Counted from the first letter of the stretch, positions 8,818-16,622 are shown. The stretch is DNA of 59,871 nucleotides from an uncultured Acidimicrobiales bacterium (GCA_938029215.1 CALHFG010000103.1:1-59871), one strand, 5' to 3'. The notes: generated from the sequence alone by a model not told the origin. Numbers and translations: made by a program.

Positions 8818-9483
8818 ATGACCGACTGTTCCCCATCCTCATCAAAACGAATCCACACGAAGGTCACCCGCGATGACTGGATCGACACAGCACTCGCTGC
8901 GCTTCAGGACGAGCCGGTGGATCAGCTCAAAGTACTGAACCTAGCCAAGACCCTCGGTGTCTCTCGTTCCAGCTTTTACTGGTACTTCCAGAGCCCGGAG
9001 GAACTTCGGGCCGAGCTCCTCACCGTGTGGGAGCACAACACAACGTCGATCGTGGAACGCACCCAGCGACCGAGTGCTTCGATCAACTCGGCATGCCTGG
9101 GTGTGTTTGAGTGCTGGGCCGACCCGAAGCTCTATCACTCGATGCTCGATCTGGCCGTGCGTGACTGGGGCCGTCGGGACACCAAGGTCGACGCTCAGGT
9201 TCGAGAAGCCGATGCGGTTCGACTGGACGCACTGGCCCAAATGTTCCGTGCCCATGGATTCGATCCAGCGGAAGCGGTCGTTCGGGCTCGCCTGCTCTAC
9301 CACAGCCAGGTCGGGTACTACGCCACGGGTACGACCGAGCCGATGACGGCTCGGCTGACCTACCTTCCGCACTACCTCGAAGCAATGACAGGCACAAAGC
9401 CAACGATCGCCGAGCTGAACGCGTTCTCGGCGTTCATCGCGACGACCGCCGCCGCGAGCGGCCCAACCACGCCCCGCACGTAG
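8818..9483 (+). CDS. TetR-family transcriptional regulator
   Basis: A 221-residue regulator with an N-terminal helix-turn-helix: TRDDWIDTALAAL, then LAKTLGVSRSSFYWYF, the TetR recognition helix pattern. The C-terminal ligand domain is helical and includes LYHSMLDLAVRDWGRR, as in many TetR proteins in which Trp/Tyr residues line the pocket. ATG 8818 starts 4 nt after the MttB-like stop; a longer frame from 8743 would overlap that gene and lacks HTH homology. It probably regulates its own operon and the divergent dehydrogenase through the palindrome at 7211-7234. Confidence 0.9.
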   Translation: MTDCSPSSSKRIHTKVTRDDWIDTALAALQDEPVDQLKVLNLAKTLGVSRSSFYWYFQSPEELRAELLTVWEHNTTSIVERTQRPSASINSACLGVFECWADPKLYHSMLDLAVRDWGRRDTKVDAQVREADAVRLDALAQMFRAHGFDPAEAVVRARLLYHSQVGYYATGTTEPMTARLTYLPHYLEAMTGTKPTIAELNAFSAFIATTAAASGPTTPRT

Positions 9484-9504
9484 CAGCGGCGGAAGCGCCA
9501 GCCG

Positions 9505-10107
9505 CTATCCGGGCATCCAGTCCCCTCGACCAACGCGGGTGAGGTCGAGGAAATGCCAGACCGGCGAAAGCAGATCGAGGCCGCGCCCATGACCCTCGAG
9601 CAGTGATGCTGAGCCGGAGTAGGAGCGTCGGACCACGGCGCCATCCCGTTCATAGACACTGATATGCGGCCATTGGTTTCCGTCGGCATCCTGGCCGCCC
9701 GCGTCGGTCTTGAAGCCCGAATCACCCGCGGCGAACCACCGCAGATTGCTCCAGCCGCGCTCAGCCACCATTGCCTCGGTCGCTTTCCACTCCCCTCCGG
9801 TCAGCAGTACGAAATCAACCGACTTGTCGAGATGGTGAGCGACCGCGTTCCAACCGTCGGCCCACATGGCACACATCGGGCAGGGAACCGCCTGACGTTC
9901 GCCGAACATGAAGTGATAGACCACCAGTGGCCTGGCGCCCACCAGGTCGTCCAGCTGTACCGGCCCCTCGGGCCCATGGAATCGATAGCTCGACATCACC
10001 GGTCCCGGCGGAAGATCGCGTCGGAGTTGCGCCACCGTCTCTCGCTGAAGCATCAGTTCGTGCTCAGCCTGAAGCAGCTCCTTCGTTGCCTGCTCGTACT
10101 CTGTCAC
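9505..10107 (-). CDS. DUF899 thioredoxin-fold protein
   Basis: A 200-residue protein of the DUF899 family, thioredoxin-fold proteins predicted to be dithiol-disulfide oxidoreductases. The redox motif is CPMCAMWADGWN, a CxxC after the segment RPLVVYHFMFG. The start is GTG 10107, which overlaps the stop of the upstream SRPBCC gene in a GTGA arrangement, so the two are translationally coupled; a longer frame from 10152 lies inside that gene. ArsR-SRPBCC-DUF899 form one operon. Substrates of DUF899 proteins are not known. Confidence 0.85.
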   Translation of the reverse strand: MTEYEQATKELLQAEHELMLQRETVAQLRRDLPPGPVMSSYRFHGPEGPVQLDDLVGARPLVVYHFMFGERQAVPCPMCAMWADGWNAVAHHLDKSVDFVLLTGGEWKATEAMVAERGWSNLRWFAAGDSGFKTDAGGQDADGNQWPHISVYERDGAVVRRSYSGSASLLEGHGRGLDLLSPVWHFLDLTRVGRGDWMPG

Positions 10108-10541
10108 GACGTTTCCCACTGCTCGACGAGTCGACCGAGACATTCGGCCCATCCGACCGCATGCTCGTCCTCGGGTCCCATGGGAAGACCGTCATGCCGT
10201 AGGAGCACGCTGGTTCCACCGTCGTGATCGGTCAGCGTGATCGTCACCGTAGTGGAACCAACAGGAACGTGGGGACTGTGTTCCCAACCCCACGTGAAAA
10301 CCACGTGTTCATTGGGTTCGATCGAGACGAACCTTCCTCGAGCTACGTGGTCGGGACCGATCGCCACGCCGTAGTCCTGGCCCACCTCGGGTGTGTCGGT
10401 GAACTCCCCCAACCAGCGGGCCAACTTGACCGGGTTGACGAGAAAGTCGAACACGGCTGAGCGTGGTGCTCGAATCCATTGCTCAGAGAGGAGCGGTTGT
10501 TGATCCAAGGGCTCATCGACGCGTGGGGTTGGTTGGCTCAT
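10104..10541 (-). CDS. SRPBCC (AHSA1-like) domain protein
   Basis: A 145-residue START/Bet v1-like protein, with the AHSA1-type pattern SEQWIRAPRSAVFDFL near the N terminus, the central VFTWGWE strand and a C-terminal amphipathic helix. These proteins form a hydrophobic cavity; in Actinobacteria they are very often paired with an ArsR repressor, as here. ATG 10541 overlaps the ArsR stop (ATGA) and the stop overlaps the DUF899 start (GTGA). A frame extending to 10580 would run into the ArsR gene. The ligand is unknown. Confidence 0.88.
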   Translation of the reverse strand: MSQPTPRVDEPLDQQPLLSEQWIRAPRSAVFDFLVNPVKLARWLGEFTDTPEVGQDYGVAIGPDHVARGRFVSIEPNEHVVFTWGWEHSPHVPVGSTTVTITLTDHDGGTSVLLRHDGLPMGPEDEHAVGWAECLGRLVEQWETS

Positions 10542-10873
10542 TTCTTTCTCCTTTTTGAAGCTGCCTTGCGCTCGTTCCACTGCTCTCTCTCCACCTCGAC
10601 CTTGAGATTGGACAGCGCATCGTTCCAGAACTGATCCATCCAGGAACGCAGTTCGACCAGGCCCTCGGGCCGAGCCGAGTACAGCCGCCTTGTTCCCTCC
10701 GAGCGCACGTTCACCAGCTCCGCATCAGCCAAGACACGAAGGTGCTGGCTGATCGCCGGGCGGCTGACATCGAACTCGGACGCGATGTCCGAGACGGTTC
10801 GTTCGGTGTGACGGACAAGATCGAGGATCTCCCGTCTCGTAGGTTCGGCGAGGGCTCGTACTGCTGCATCCAT
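10538..10873 (-). CDS. ArsR-family transcriptional regulator
   Basis: A 111-residue winged-helix repressor: MDAAVRALAEPTRREILDLV, recognition helix VSRPAISQHLRVLADAELV, then the wing RSEGTRRLYSARPEGL. The Cys metal-binding motif of true ArsR/SmtB sensors is absent, so this is the SRPBCC-associated, probably non-metal type. ATG 10873 is taken as the start; TTG 10894 is upstream in frame. A TACACT hexamer on the minus strand (10884-10889) could give a leader of about 3 nt. The inverted repeat at 10899-10930 lies over the expected -35 region and is a likely autoregulatory site. Confidence 0.92.
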   Translation of the reverse strand: MDAAVRALAEPTRREILDLVRHTERTVSDIASEFDVSRPAISQHLRVLADAELVNVRSEGTRRLYSARPEGLVELRSWMDQFWNDALSNLKVEVEREQWNERKAASKRRKK

Positions 10874-10898
10874 TTCGAAATTCAGTGTAGACAAGTTT

Positions 10899-10930
10899 GT
10901 AAGTGATGACTAACGTAAGCCATCACTTAC
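10899..10930. promoter_or_regulatory. Inverted repeat, candidate ArsR operator
   Basis: GTAAGTGATG (10899-10908) and CATCACTTAC (10921-10930) are perfect inverted copies separated by 12 nt. The element fills the gap between the divergent arsR and DinB-like genes, upstream of TACACT for arsR and just before TAACGT (10932-10937), a possible -10 for the plus-strand gene. One dimer could therefore control both directions. Confidence 0.6.
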
Positions 10931-10960
10931 CTAACGTCAATGCCTGAAAGGCGCAAACCT

Positions 10961-11521
10961 ATGTCCTCTGACCAACTGGAAACCCTTGCCTCCTTCCACC
11001 GCGGCGCTCACCGCCTGGTCGACCAGATCACCGACGACCAGTGGGAGCTTCCCACCCCCTGCACCGAGTGGAACGTGGCGCAGCTCGTTAACCACATCAC
11101 GGGCTCGATCAATGTGTTGGCATCAGCCGCTCTTCGAGAGGTTCCCGCTCTCGCTGATCCCAACGACGACCACAGCGGAGACGATCCGCGAGGCGCACTC
11201 AAGAAGGCGACCGAACGGAGCCAGCGGGCATGGAACAAGCCCGGTGCGTTGGACGGTATGGTGTCGATTCCGGGCGACATGCCCGCTGCTCATTGCCTCG
11301 CGATTACGTTGATCGACACGGGCACGCATCTTTGGGATCTGGCCGAAGCAATCGGCGCCGACCACGGGCTCTCAGCTCGTGAAATCCAACTTCTCGACGA
11401 TCTGAACCGGCAGGTTGTGAACGAGGACGTGCGGGCCGGCGGCGGATTCGGAAAGATCCTGGATCCGACTGACGACACGGAATTAGCGGGAATGTTGGCG
11501 TTCGTCGGCCGGTCGGTCTAA
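10961..11521 (+). CDS. TIGR03086-family DinB-like metal-binding protein
   Basis: A 186-residue helical-bundle protein of the mycothiol-dependent maleylpyruvate isomerase/DinB superfamily (TIGR03086). Family marks are TPCTEWNVAQLVNHITG near the N terminus, with a metal-binding His, and DTGTHLWDLAEAIG with a second His in the middle. Members are thought to be thiol-dependent transferases or isomerases; the substrate is not known. ATG 10961 is chosen because GAAAGG at 10946-10951 is well placed; ATG 10940 is upstream in frame. The gene faces arsR across the inverted repeat and ends with a 4-bp convergent overlap with the chrB C-half gene. Confidence 0.88.
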   Translation: MSSDQLETLASFHRGAHRLVDQITDDQWELPTPCTEWNVAQLVNHITGSINVLASAALREVPALADPNDDHSGDDPRGALKKATERSQRAWNKPGALDGMVSIPGDMPAAHCLAITLIDTGTHLWDLAEAIGADHGLSAREIQLLDDLNRQVVNEDVRAGGGFGKILDPTDDTELAGMLAFVGRSV

Positions 11522-11952
11522 GCGGACGAGTCGTGGCGGCCGAGCTCCTCGGCCCGCAAGTGAAGATACAGACTGTCGAGAATGGTCGCGGTCAGTTCCC
11601 TCACCTGCTCATCGTCATGATCCCGGCCAAGTGCTCGAACGATGACGTCAAACCCGACCGCCTCCGGTGCATCAAAGAGATCGTCTTCAACGTCCGCCTG
11701 ATGGACGATCTGGCCTATCCGCCACAGCACCGGGTCCAGGATGTCGTTCACTCGCAGAATCGTCTCGAACGTGACGTCTTGTCCTTTGTGCGTGAGTTCG
11801 CAGCCCACCATGTCGAATGGCGTCGAATCGGCGGGCACTTCGGCGATGTCGTTCACATAGGAAAACTGAGCAGCGGGGTCCACGTACCGTTTGATGAGCC
11901 ATGCCGACGCGGCTCTATCTACGTGGATCCCGGCTCGGGTGGTCCAGTTCAC
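11518..11952 (-). CDS. Chromate resistance protein ChrB, C-terminal domain as a separate gene
   Basis: A 144-residue protein equal to the C-terminal domain of ChrB: GIHVDRAASAWLIKRYVD, then FDMVGCELTHKGQDVTFET and the helical end IVHQADVEDDLFDAPEA. In most bacteria this domain is fused behind the ChrB N-domain in a protein of about 310 residues that senses or responds to chromate. Here GTG 11952 overlaps the TAG stop of the N-domain gene by one base (TAGTG), so the two halves (167 + 144 residues) make up a full ChrB by length. Either a natural split at the domain boundary or a single-base frameshift could produce this. Confidence 0.85.
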   Translation of the reverse strand: MNWTTRAGIHVDRAASAWLIKRYVDPAAQFSYVNDIAEVPADSTPFDMVGCELTHKGQDVTFETILRVNDILDPVLWRIGQIVHQADVEDDLFDAPEAVGFDVIVRALGRDHDDEQVRELTATILDSLYLHLRAEELGRHDSSA

Positions 11953-12455
11953 TATTTTGGCTCCCCCGTGCCGGCGATCTTGGTTTCAGCGTCGCGAGCG
12001 TCGAGCGCTAGCGATTGCACCGCTAGACGAGCCTGGTCGCGGCGCGGTGAGCGAAAGTGGTCTCGACGTTCAATGCGACGCCACTCTCTTCGCAAGCGGC
12101 TTATTGAACGACCATCGAGCGTGGGCTCGGCCGCCTCGATCTCTTCGATGAGCACCTGATACTCGGCGTCGCGGTCGGCGTTCAGGCTCGCAATGAGCTC
12201 GGCGTCCTTCGTGGCGCCGGTGACGGCAACCCACACGGTCGCCTCGCCACCAACCTCTAAGACCATTGCGGCCACCCACTCCAACTGCTCCTTGGTTCGA
12301 GCGTCGTTGGGCAGCGCGACGAGTCCGTCACCGAGCTGGACAACACCGTGACTCTTCAGCCGCCTCCATATGGCAATGCGGGGAGTCGATGGATTGCGCG
12401 GCACCCGATAACTCAGCAGAGCCCATTGTCGACCCGACGGAAGTTGCGTAACCAC
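11952..12455 (-). CDS. Chromate resistance protein ChrB, N-terminal domain as a separate gene
   Basis: A 167-residue protein matching the ChrB N-terminal regulatory domain: WALLSYRVPRNPSTPRIAI, RRLKSHGVVQLGDGLVALP and a basic C-terminal stretch (RLRREWRRIERR). ChrB controls chrA in response to chromate in known systems. The GTG start is 7 nt downstream of TACAAT on the minus strand, a leaderless arrangement. It is divergent from chrA with only 24 nt between the start codons. The candidate operator AACC-AC-GGTT overlaps its own start codon, consistent with autoregulation. Confidence 0.85.
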   Translation of the reverse strand: MVTQLPSGRQWALLSYRVPRNPSTPRIAIWRRLKSHGVVQLGDGLVALPNDARTKEQLEWVAAMVLEVGGEATVWVAVTGATKDAELIASLNADRDAEYQVLIEEIEAAEPTLDGRSISRLRREWRRIERRDHFRSPRRDQARLAVQSLALDARDAETKIAGTGEPK

Positions 12456-12459
12456 GGTT
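12450..12459. promoter_or_regulatory. AACC-AC-GGTT site 1, candidate ChrB operator
   Basis: A 10-bp palindrome with arms AACC/GGTT and an AC centre, lying over the GTG start and predicted transcription start of the chrB N-half gene. An identical 10-bp copy is 46 bp away, past the chrA start. Confidence 0.5.
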
Positions 12460-12462
12460 TCG

Positions 12463-12468
12463 ATTGTA
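12463..12468 (-). promoter_or_regulatory. Leaderless-type -10 hexamer of chrB
   Basis: TACAAT on the minus strand, 7 nt before GTG 12455. It overlaps by two bases the -10 hexamer of the divergent chrA gene, so the two promoters are face-to-back on the same DNA. Confidence 0.55.
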
Positions 12469-12472
12469 GCGT
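12467..12472 (+). promoter_or_regulatory. Leaderless-type -10 hexamer of chrA
   Basis: TAGCGT, 7 nt before ATG 12480. It overlaps the chrB -10 hexamer; polymerase cannot occupy both at once. Confidence 0.5.
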
Positions 12473-12479
12473 CCCGGGC

Positions 12480-13865
12480 ATGCGGGCAATAGCGAAACCA
12501 CGGTTACACAAGTGGCCAGGTGCACCTATTCCTCGCCGCGACTGGATCGCCGCTTGGGCCACTGTGGCCATCAACAGCTTTGGCGGACCTGCGGGCCAGA
12601 TTGCGGTGATGCACGACGAAATCGTGGAACGACGTGGTTGGGTCGGCGAACGGCGCTTCCTCCACGCGTTGAACTACTGCATGTTGCTCCCCGGGCCGGA
12701 GGCCCAGCAGTTGGCCACCTATCTGGGATGGCTGCTGCGCGGGCCGGCGGGAGGATTGTTTGCCGGAGCGTTGTTTATCCTTCCGGGCTTTGTCTCGATC
12801 ATGGCACTGAGCATTTTGTTCGCCGCCTATGGCGAGCAGACCTGGGTGGAGGGTCTGTTCTTTGGTATTTCTGCGGCGGTCATCGCAGTCGTTGCGAGCG
12901 CTGTTCTCCGCATCGGGGGCCGTGTCATAAAGAACCCGGTGATGCTCGCCGTAGCGGTCGCTTCGTTCGTTGGCATCTTTTTCTTCGAGCTCCCCTTTCC
13001 GCTCATCGTTGCCGCGGCCATTGTGATTGGGCTGATCGGGGGTCACCTTCGGCCCGAGCTGTTCGCGCTCATTAAGGGACACGACGAGGAGGGCCAGGTG
13101 GACCGGGAGGGTGTGCTCGTCGGAGATGCCCACATCGAACTCGGCCGTCCATCCTGGACCCGGTCACTGCGTGTCCTGGGTACAGGAATCGTCCTGTGGT
13201 TTGGACCCATCGTGGTTCTCTTGGTGGCACTTGGAGAGTCGTCGGTGTTCGTGGACGTCGCGTGGTTCTTTTCTTCCGCAGCGGTCTTGACCTTTGGCGG
13301 CGCGTATTCGGTCCTGGCCTACATCTCTCAAGAAGCCGTTGCTTTCGGCTGGCTCGAACCAGACGAAATGATCTCCGGGCTCGGCATGGCCGAGACCACT
13401 CCGGGACCCCTCATTCAGGTTGTCCAGTTCGTGGGCTTCATGGGCCCCTACCGAGACCCCGGCTCGCTCTCGCCCCTTCAGGCGGGCGTGTTCGGGGCAG
13501 TCGTCGCCACCTGGGTCACGTTCATCCCGTCGTTCCTTTGGATTTTCCTGGGTGCGCCGTTCATCGAGCACCTCCGTGGCCGCCCATCACTAACCTCGGC
13601 TCTCTCAACCGTCACCGCCGCGGTCGTTGGCGTGGTCGCCAACCTCGCCATCTGGTTCGCAATCTTCACCCTCTTCGACCAGGTTGCGACGCGACGAGGC
13701 TTTGGTGCCGTTCTCTACCAGCCGGACCTTTCCTCACTCGACTGGGCGGCCCTCGCACTAGCGCTCGGCGCGGCCTTTGCGATCTTCGGAAAGGGAATCA
13801 AATCGCTTCGAGTGGTCACGGTCGCCGCCCTCGTCGGAATCGCCTACACGTTCATCACGAGCTAG
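12480..13865 (+). CDS. chrA: Chromate efflux transporter ChrA (two-domain)
   Basis: Inner-membrane chromate exporter, 461 residues, long-chain CHR family with two homologous halves. First half: INSFGGPAGQIAVMHDE and MLLPGPEAQQLATYLGW; second half: FGGAYSVLAYISQEAV and GMAETTPGPLIQVVQFVGF. The FGG and PGP motifs are the conserved marks of the family. About ten hydrophobic helices follow, ending LVGIAYTFITS. ATG 12480 is preferred over an upstream frame from 12348 because of the TAGCGT hexamer 7 nt before it and because the longer frame runs through chrB. A small phosphatase/ArsC-like gene follows 25 nt later. Confidence 0.93.
   Translation: MRAIAKPRLHKWPGAPIPRRDWIAAWATVAINSFGGPAGQIAVMHDEIVERRGWVGERRFLHALNYCMLLPGPEAQQLATYLGWLLRGPAGGLFAGALFILPGFVSIMALSILFAAYGEQTWVEGLFFGISAAVIAVVASAVLRIGGRVIKNPVMLAVAVASFVGIFFFELPFPLIVAAAIVIGLIGGHLRPELFALIKGHDEEGQVDREGVLVGDAHIELGRPSWTRSLRVLGTGIVLWFGPIVVLLVALGESSVFVDVAWFFSSAAVLTFGGAYSVLAYISQEAVAFGWLEPDEMISGLGMAETTPGPLIQVVQFVGFMGPYRDPGSLSPLQAGVFGAVVATWVTFIPSFLWIFLGAPFIEHLRGRPSLTSALSTVTAAVVGVVANLAIWFAIFTLFDQVATRRGFGAVLYQPDLSSLDWAALALALGAAFAIFGKGIKSLRVVTVAALVGIAYTFITS
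12496..12505. promoter_or_regulatory. AACC-AC-GGTT site 2, candidate ChrB operator
   Basis: Second identical 10-bp palindrome, inside the first codons of chrA about 16-25 nt downstream of the predicted transcription start. A protein bound here would block elongation rather than initiation. Confidence 0.45.
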
Positions 13866-13890
13866 TTCCCTACTCACAACGGAGAAACCA

Positions 13891-14286
13891 ATGACAGCAA
13901 GAATCCTCTTCATGTGCCCACACTCGGCCGGAAAGAGCTTGGCCGCGGCCACCTACTTTCGCGCCGCAGCCGCAAGAGCACAGCTCGAGGTTGAAATCGG
14001 CGTTGCCGGGCCTGACCCCGACGACACGAACATGCCTCTTGTCGAGGCTGAGCTCAAAAAGGAGGGCTACACAATCGGATGGCAGCCCAAGCTCGTCTCG
14101 ACCGAAGACATCGCGAACGCCGACTTGTTGGTGAGCATTGGCTGTGACCATTCGACCATCCCCACCGAGCGCGAGATCGTCGAGTGGGACTCACCGATGA
14201 TAAGTCAGGATCTCCACGGCTCACTGCAAGCGATTCACCGACACGCGGAAGATCTGGCCCAAACAATGCAGAGCGAACCGAGCTAA
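13891..14286 (+). CDS. Low-molecular-weight phosphatase/ArsC-like protein with altered P-loop
   Basis: A 131-residue Rossmann-like protein related to low-molecular-weight tyrosine phosphatases and thioredoxin-type arsenate reductases. The N-terminal strand ILFM leads into CPHSAGKSLAAATYF. In the family the P-loop is C-x5-R-S/T; here the sixth position after Cys is Lys, not Arg, so oxyanion binding may be altered. A later DLLVSIGCDHS segment carries the family Asp region. ATG 13891 has GGAG upstream. It follows chrA and may be a resistance accessory protein acting on an oxyanion, but no activity is established. Confidence 0.75.
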   Translation: MTARILFMCPHSAGKSLAAATYFRAAAARAQLEVEIGVAGPDPDDTNMPLVEAELKKEGYTIGWQPKLVSTEDIANADLLVSIGCDHSTIPTEREIVEWDSPMISQDLHGSLQAIHRHAEDLAQTMQSEPS

Positions 14287-16538
14287 GCCGGCGCCACCTC
14301 AACCGGCACGCCATTCAGGGCGATGTTGCCGGTAATGGGATCCCGAAGGTACTCATCGGTCAGGATGTTCGTGTTGACTCCTCGGTACTCCGAGGCCACT
14401 CGCAGCTGGACTCCCTCGCCGTTCTGACCGAACCCGTGCGGGATGCTCACCACCCCCGGTCGCACCACGTCGGTGGTCTCACAATCGATGATGAGCTCGC
14501 CAACGCGGCTCCGAACCTTGGCCGCTCCACCATCGGCGATTCCCAATCGATCCGCGTCGTCGGGGTGGATCTGGAGCGTGCAGCGGTTTCGACCCTTGGT
14601 GAGGACCCGAACATTGTGCATCCAGGAGTTGTTGGATCGCACATGACGTCGCCCCACCAGAATCATCTCGGGCATCTCGGCGGCCATCGTGTCTCCGAGC
14701 CGATCGAGCTCCGCCTCGATGTGCTCGTTGAGTAGTTCGATCTTGCCGCTCGGCGTGCGCAAGATCCCCGGAATCCGCTCCTCGTCGAGCGGCCCCAGAT
14801 CGACGCCATGCGGATTCGCTTCGAGTTGCTCAAGGGTGACTCCTCGATCCTCGGATCCAAAGCCGTCACCGAAGGGGCCAGTCCGCAGGGCGATGTCGAG
14901 CAGACGCTCGGCCCCGGTTCGTTCCGTTGCTTCCACAATCTCGGTTGCATCCCGGCCGGCGACGTTGCTGAAAGTATCCCGGGTAGCGGCGCCAGCGAAG
15001 GCAGCCGCGGTGAAGTCGTCGATCGCGTCGGCCGCAGCCTGGGCCTCTGGTCCACTGGCCGCGTCTCCGGCGAACACAGCGGTCAACCGCCGGATGATCT
15101 CTCCTTCGTCCATTTGTGACTCGGCCAACGGCAGCACCGGAGCGCTGTAGTTGGCAACGTTGCGAACGCCAAATTGCAGCAGGGCCAGGTCGTAGTGTGG
15201 CTTCTGCAGTGGAGACGGCGGCGGAAGAATCACATCGGCGTGTCGGGTGGTCTCGTTGATGTACGGGTCGACCGACACCATGAAATCGAGCGAGGCGAAG
15301 GCGGCGTCCAAACGGACAGTGTTCGGGTTGGAACTCACCGGGTTTCCACCGACGGTGACCATTGCACGAATCTGGCCCTCTCCCGGGGTTTCGATCTCTT
15401 CGGGCATGACCGTCACGGGGAACTCGCCAAAGGTTGCATTGGTTCCGCTGACGCGGCTGGAGGTGCGACCCATCCGGAATCCACGCCCGGTGCCCGGTTC
15501 CCCTTTGCTCGTGGGGTGGCCTGATGCCGGGCACGAGAACATCGCCCCGCCGACCCGATCCAAATTGCCAGTGAGCAGGTTGACGACGTCGACCAAGACG
15601 CTCGTGAGCGTTCCGAACTCCTGGCACGTCGTACCAATCCGGCCGTATACCGCCGCTGTCGGTGCAGCTGCGAGCTCATCGGCGAGCGTGCGAATGGTCT
15701 CCGCATCAATTCCCACCCGATCGGCAACCGCTTCCGGGGTAAACGGTGCCAAACGGGTTCTCAGGTCGTCCAAGCCCAACGTGTGATCGGCAAGCCGACC
15801 GACCTGATCCTTTTCGAAGAGCACGTTCGCCAATGCGGCCAGGAGGTAGGCGTCTCCGTTGGGGAGGATGGCGATGTGCTGATCGCACACCTCAGCGGTT
15901 TCGCTTCGTCGGGGATCTACAACCACCACCTTTCCACCCCGTTCCTGGATGCGTTTCATTCGGCCCGGGAAGTCCGGTGCAGTGCACAGCGAACCGTTAC
16001 TCGCCAAAGGATTTGCTCCGAGCATCAGTAGGTAGTCGGTGCGATCCAAGTCCGGCACGGGGACGGCTACTGAACCAAACATCATTGCGGCCGACACCTC
16101 CTTCGGCCGCTGGTCGACGGTGGAAGCGCTGAAGATGTTGCGCGACGCGATCGTTTTTAGCAGTCCCTTGTTGTAGAGCATCGGGCCCAGACTGTGGGCG
16201 TTGGGGTTCCCCAAATAGACCCCGACCGCATTCCGGCCGTGCTCGTCCATGAGGGGACCCACCGCGGCTGCAATAGTTTCAAACGCCTCGTCCCAACTGA
16301 CCGGGACGAACTGGCCGCCCCGTTTCACATGGGGCTGGCGTAGCCAATCGGGATCCTCGTGCAGGTGCTTGAGAGTCGACCCCTTCGGGCAGATGAACCC
16401 GGCGCTGAAGACATCGGCCTGGTCACCACGAATTCGCTTTACTTCTTCCGAGCCATCGGGCTTGGTCGTGAGTTCGATCTCCAGCCCACACCCGGCCTCA
16501 CACAATGGACAGGTCCGGAACGCAACTCGATCAGCCAT
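14283..16538 (-). CDS. Molybdopterin-dependent oxidoreductase with N-terminal [4Fe-4S] cluster
   Basis: A 751-residue molybdoenzyme of the DMSO reductase/formate dehydrogenase superfamily. The [4Fe-4S] ligands are Cys10, Cys13, Cys17 and Cys50 (CPLCEAGCG and ICPKG). The molybdopterin domains follow (LGANPLASNGS, VVVVDPRRSETAE, VGGNPVSSNPN), and the C-terminal guanylate-binding barrel begins about residue 620 with NNSWMHNVRVL and HPDDADRLG. The active-site Mo ligand could not be assigned: the expected region reads SASTVDQRPKEVS, without Cys or Sec. No Tat signal is visible, so it is probably cytoplasmic. No electron-transfer partner gene is adjacent. It overlaps the preceding plus-strand gene by 4 bp, tail to tail. 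Substrate unknown. Confidence 0.88.
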   Translation of the reverse strand: MADRVAFRTCPLCEAGCGLEIELTTKPDGSEEVKRIRGDQADVFSAGFICPKGSTLKHLHEDPDWLRQPHVKRGGQFVPVSWDEAFETIAAAVGPLMDEHGRNAVGVYLGNPNAHSLGPMLYNKGLLKTIASRNIFSASTVDQRPKEVSAAMMFGSVAVPVPDLDRTDYLLMLGANPLASNGSLCTAPDFPGRMKRIQERGGKVVVVDPRRSETAEVCDQHIAILPNGDAYLLAALANVLFEKDQVGRLADHTLGLDDLRTRLAPFTPEAVADRVGIDAETIRTLADELAAAPTAAVYGRIGTTCQEFGTLTSVLVDVVNLLTGNLDRVGGAMFSCPASGHPTSKGEPGTGRGFRMGRTSSRVSGTNATFGEFPVTVMPEEIETPGEGQIRAMVTVGGNPVSSNPNTVRLDAAFASLDFMVSVDPYINETTRHADVILPPPSPLQKPHYDLALLQFGVRNVANYSAPVLPLAESQMDEGEIIRRLTAVFAGDAASGPEAQAAADAIDDFTAAAFAGAATRDTFSNVAGRDATEIVEATERTGAERLLDIALRTGPFGDGFGSEDRGVTLEQLEANPHGVDLGPLDEERIPGILRTPSGKIELLNEHIEAELDRLGDTMAAEMPEMILVGRRHVRSNNSWMHNVRVLTKGRNRCTLQIHPDDADRLGIADGGAAKVRSRVGELIIDCETTDVVRPGVVSIPHGFGQNGEGVQLRVASEYRGVNTNILTDEYLRDPITGNIALNGVPVEVAPA

Positions 16539-16544
16539 GAAGCG

Positions 16545-16550
16545 AGGGTA
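16545..16550 (-). promoter_or_regulatory. Leaderless-type -10 hexamer of the molybdopterin oxidoreductase
   Basis: TACCCT on the minus strand, 6 nt before ATG 16538, with no Shine-Dalgarno sequence between. Confidence 0.5.
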
Positions 16551-16622
16551 GACCTGTTAGGTAGCAGTGAGCCAAAGCACGAGTCCGGCGGCGACAACGA
16601 GCAGTTGTAGCCGGTTCGAAAT

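Noticed and set aside
9485..9506. Hairpin between convergent tetR and DUF899 genes (AGCGGC/GCCGCT) as a terminator
   Set aside because: No U-tract on either strand and the arms fall inside GC-rich DNA, so chance is likely.
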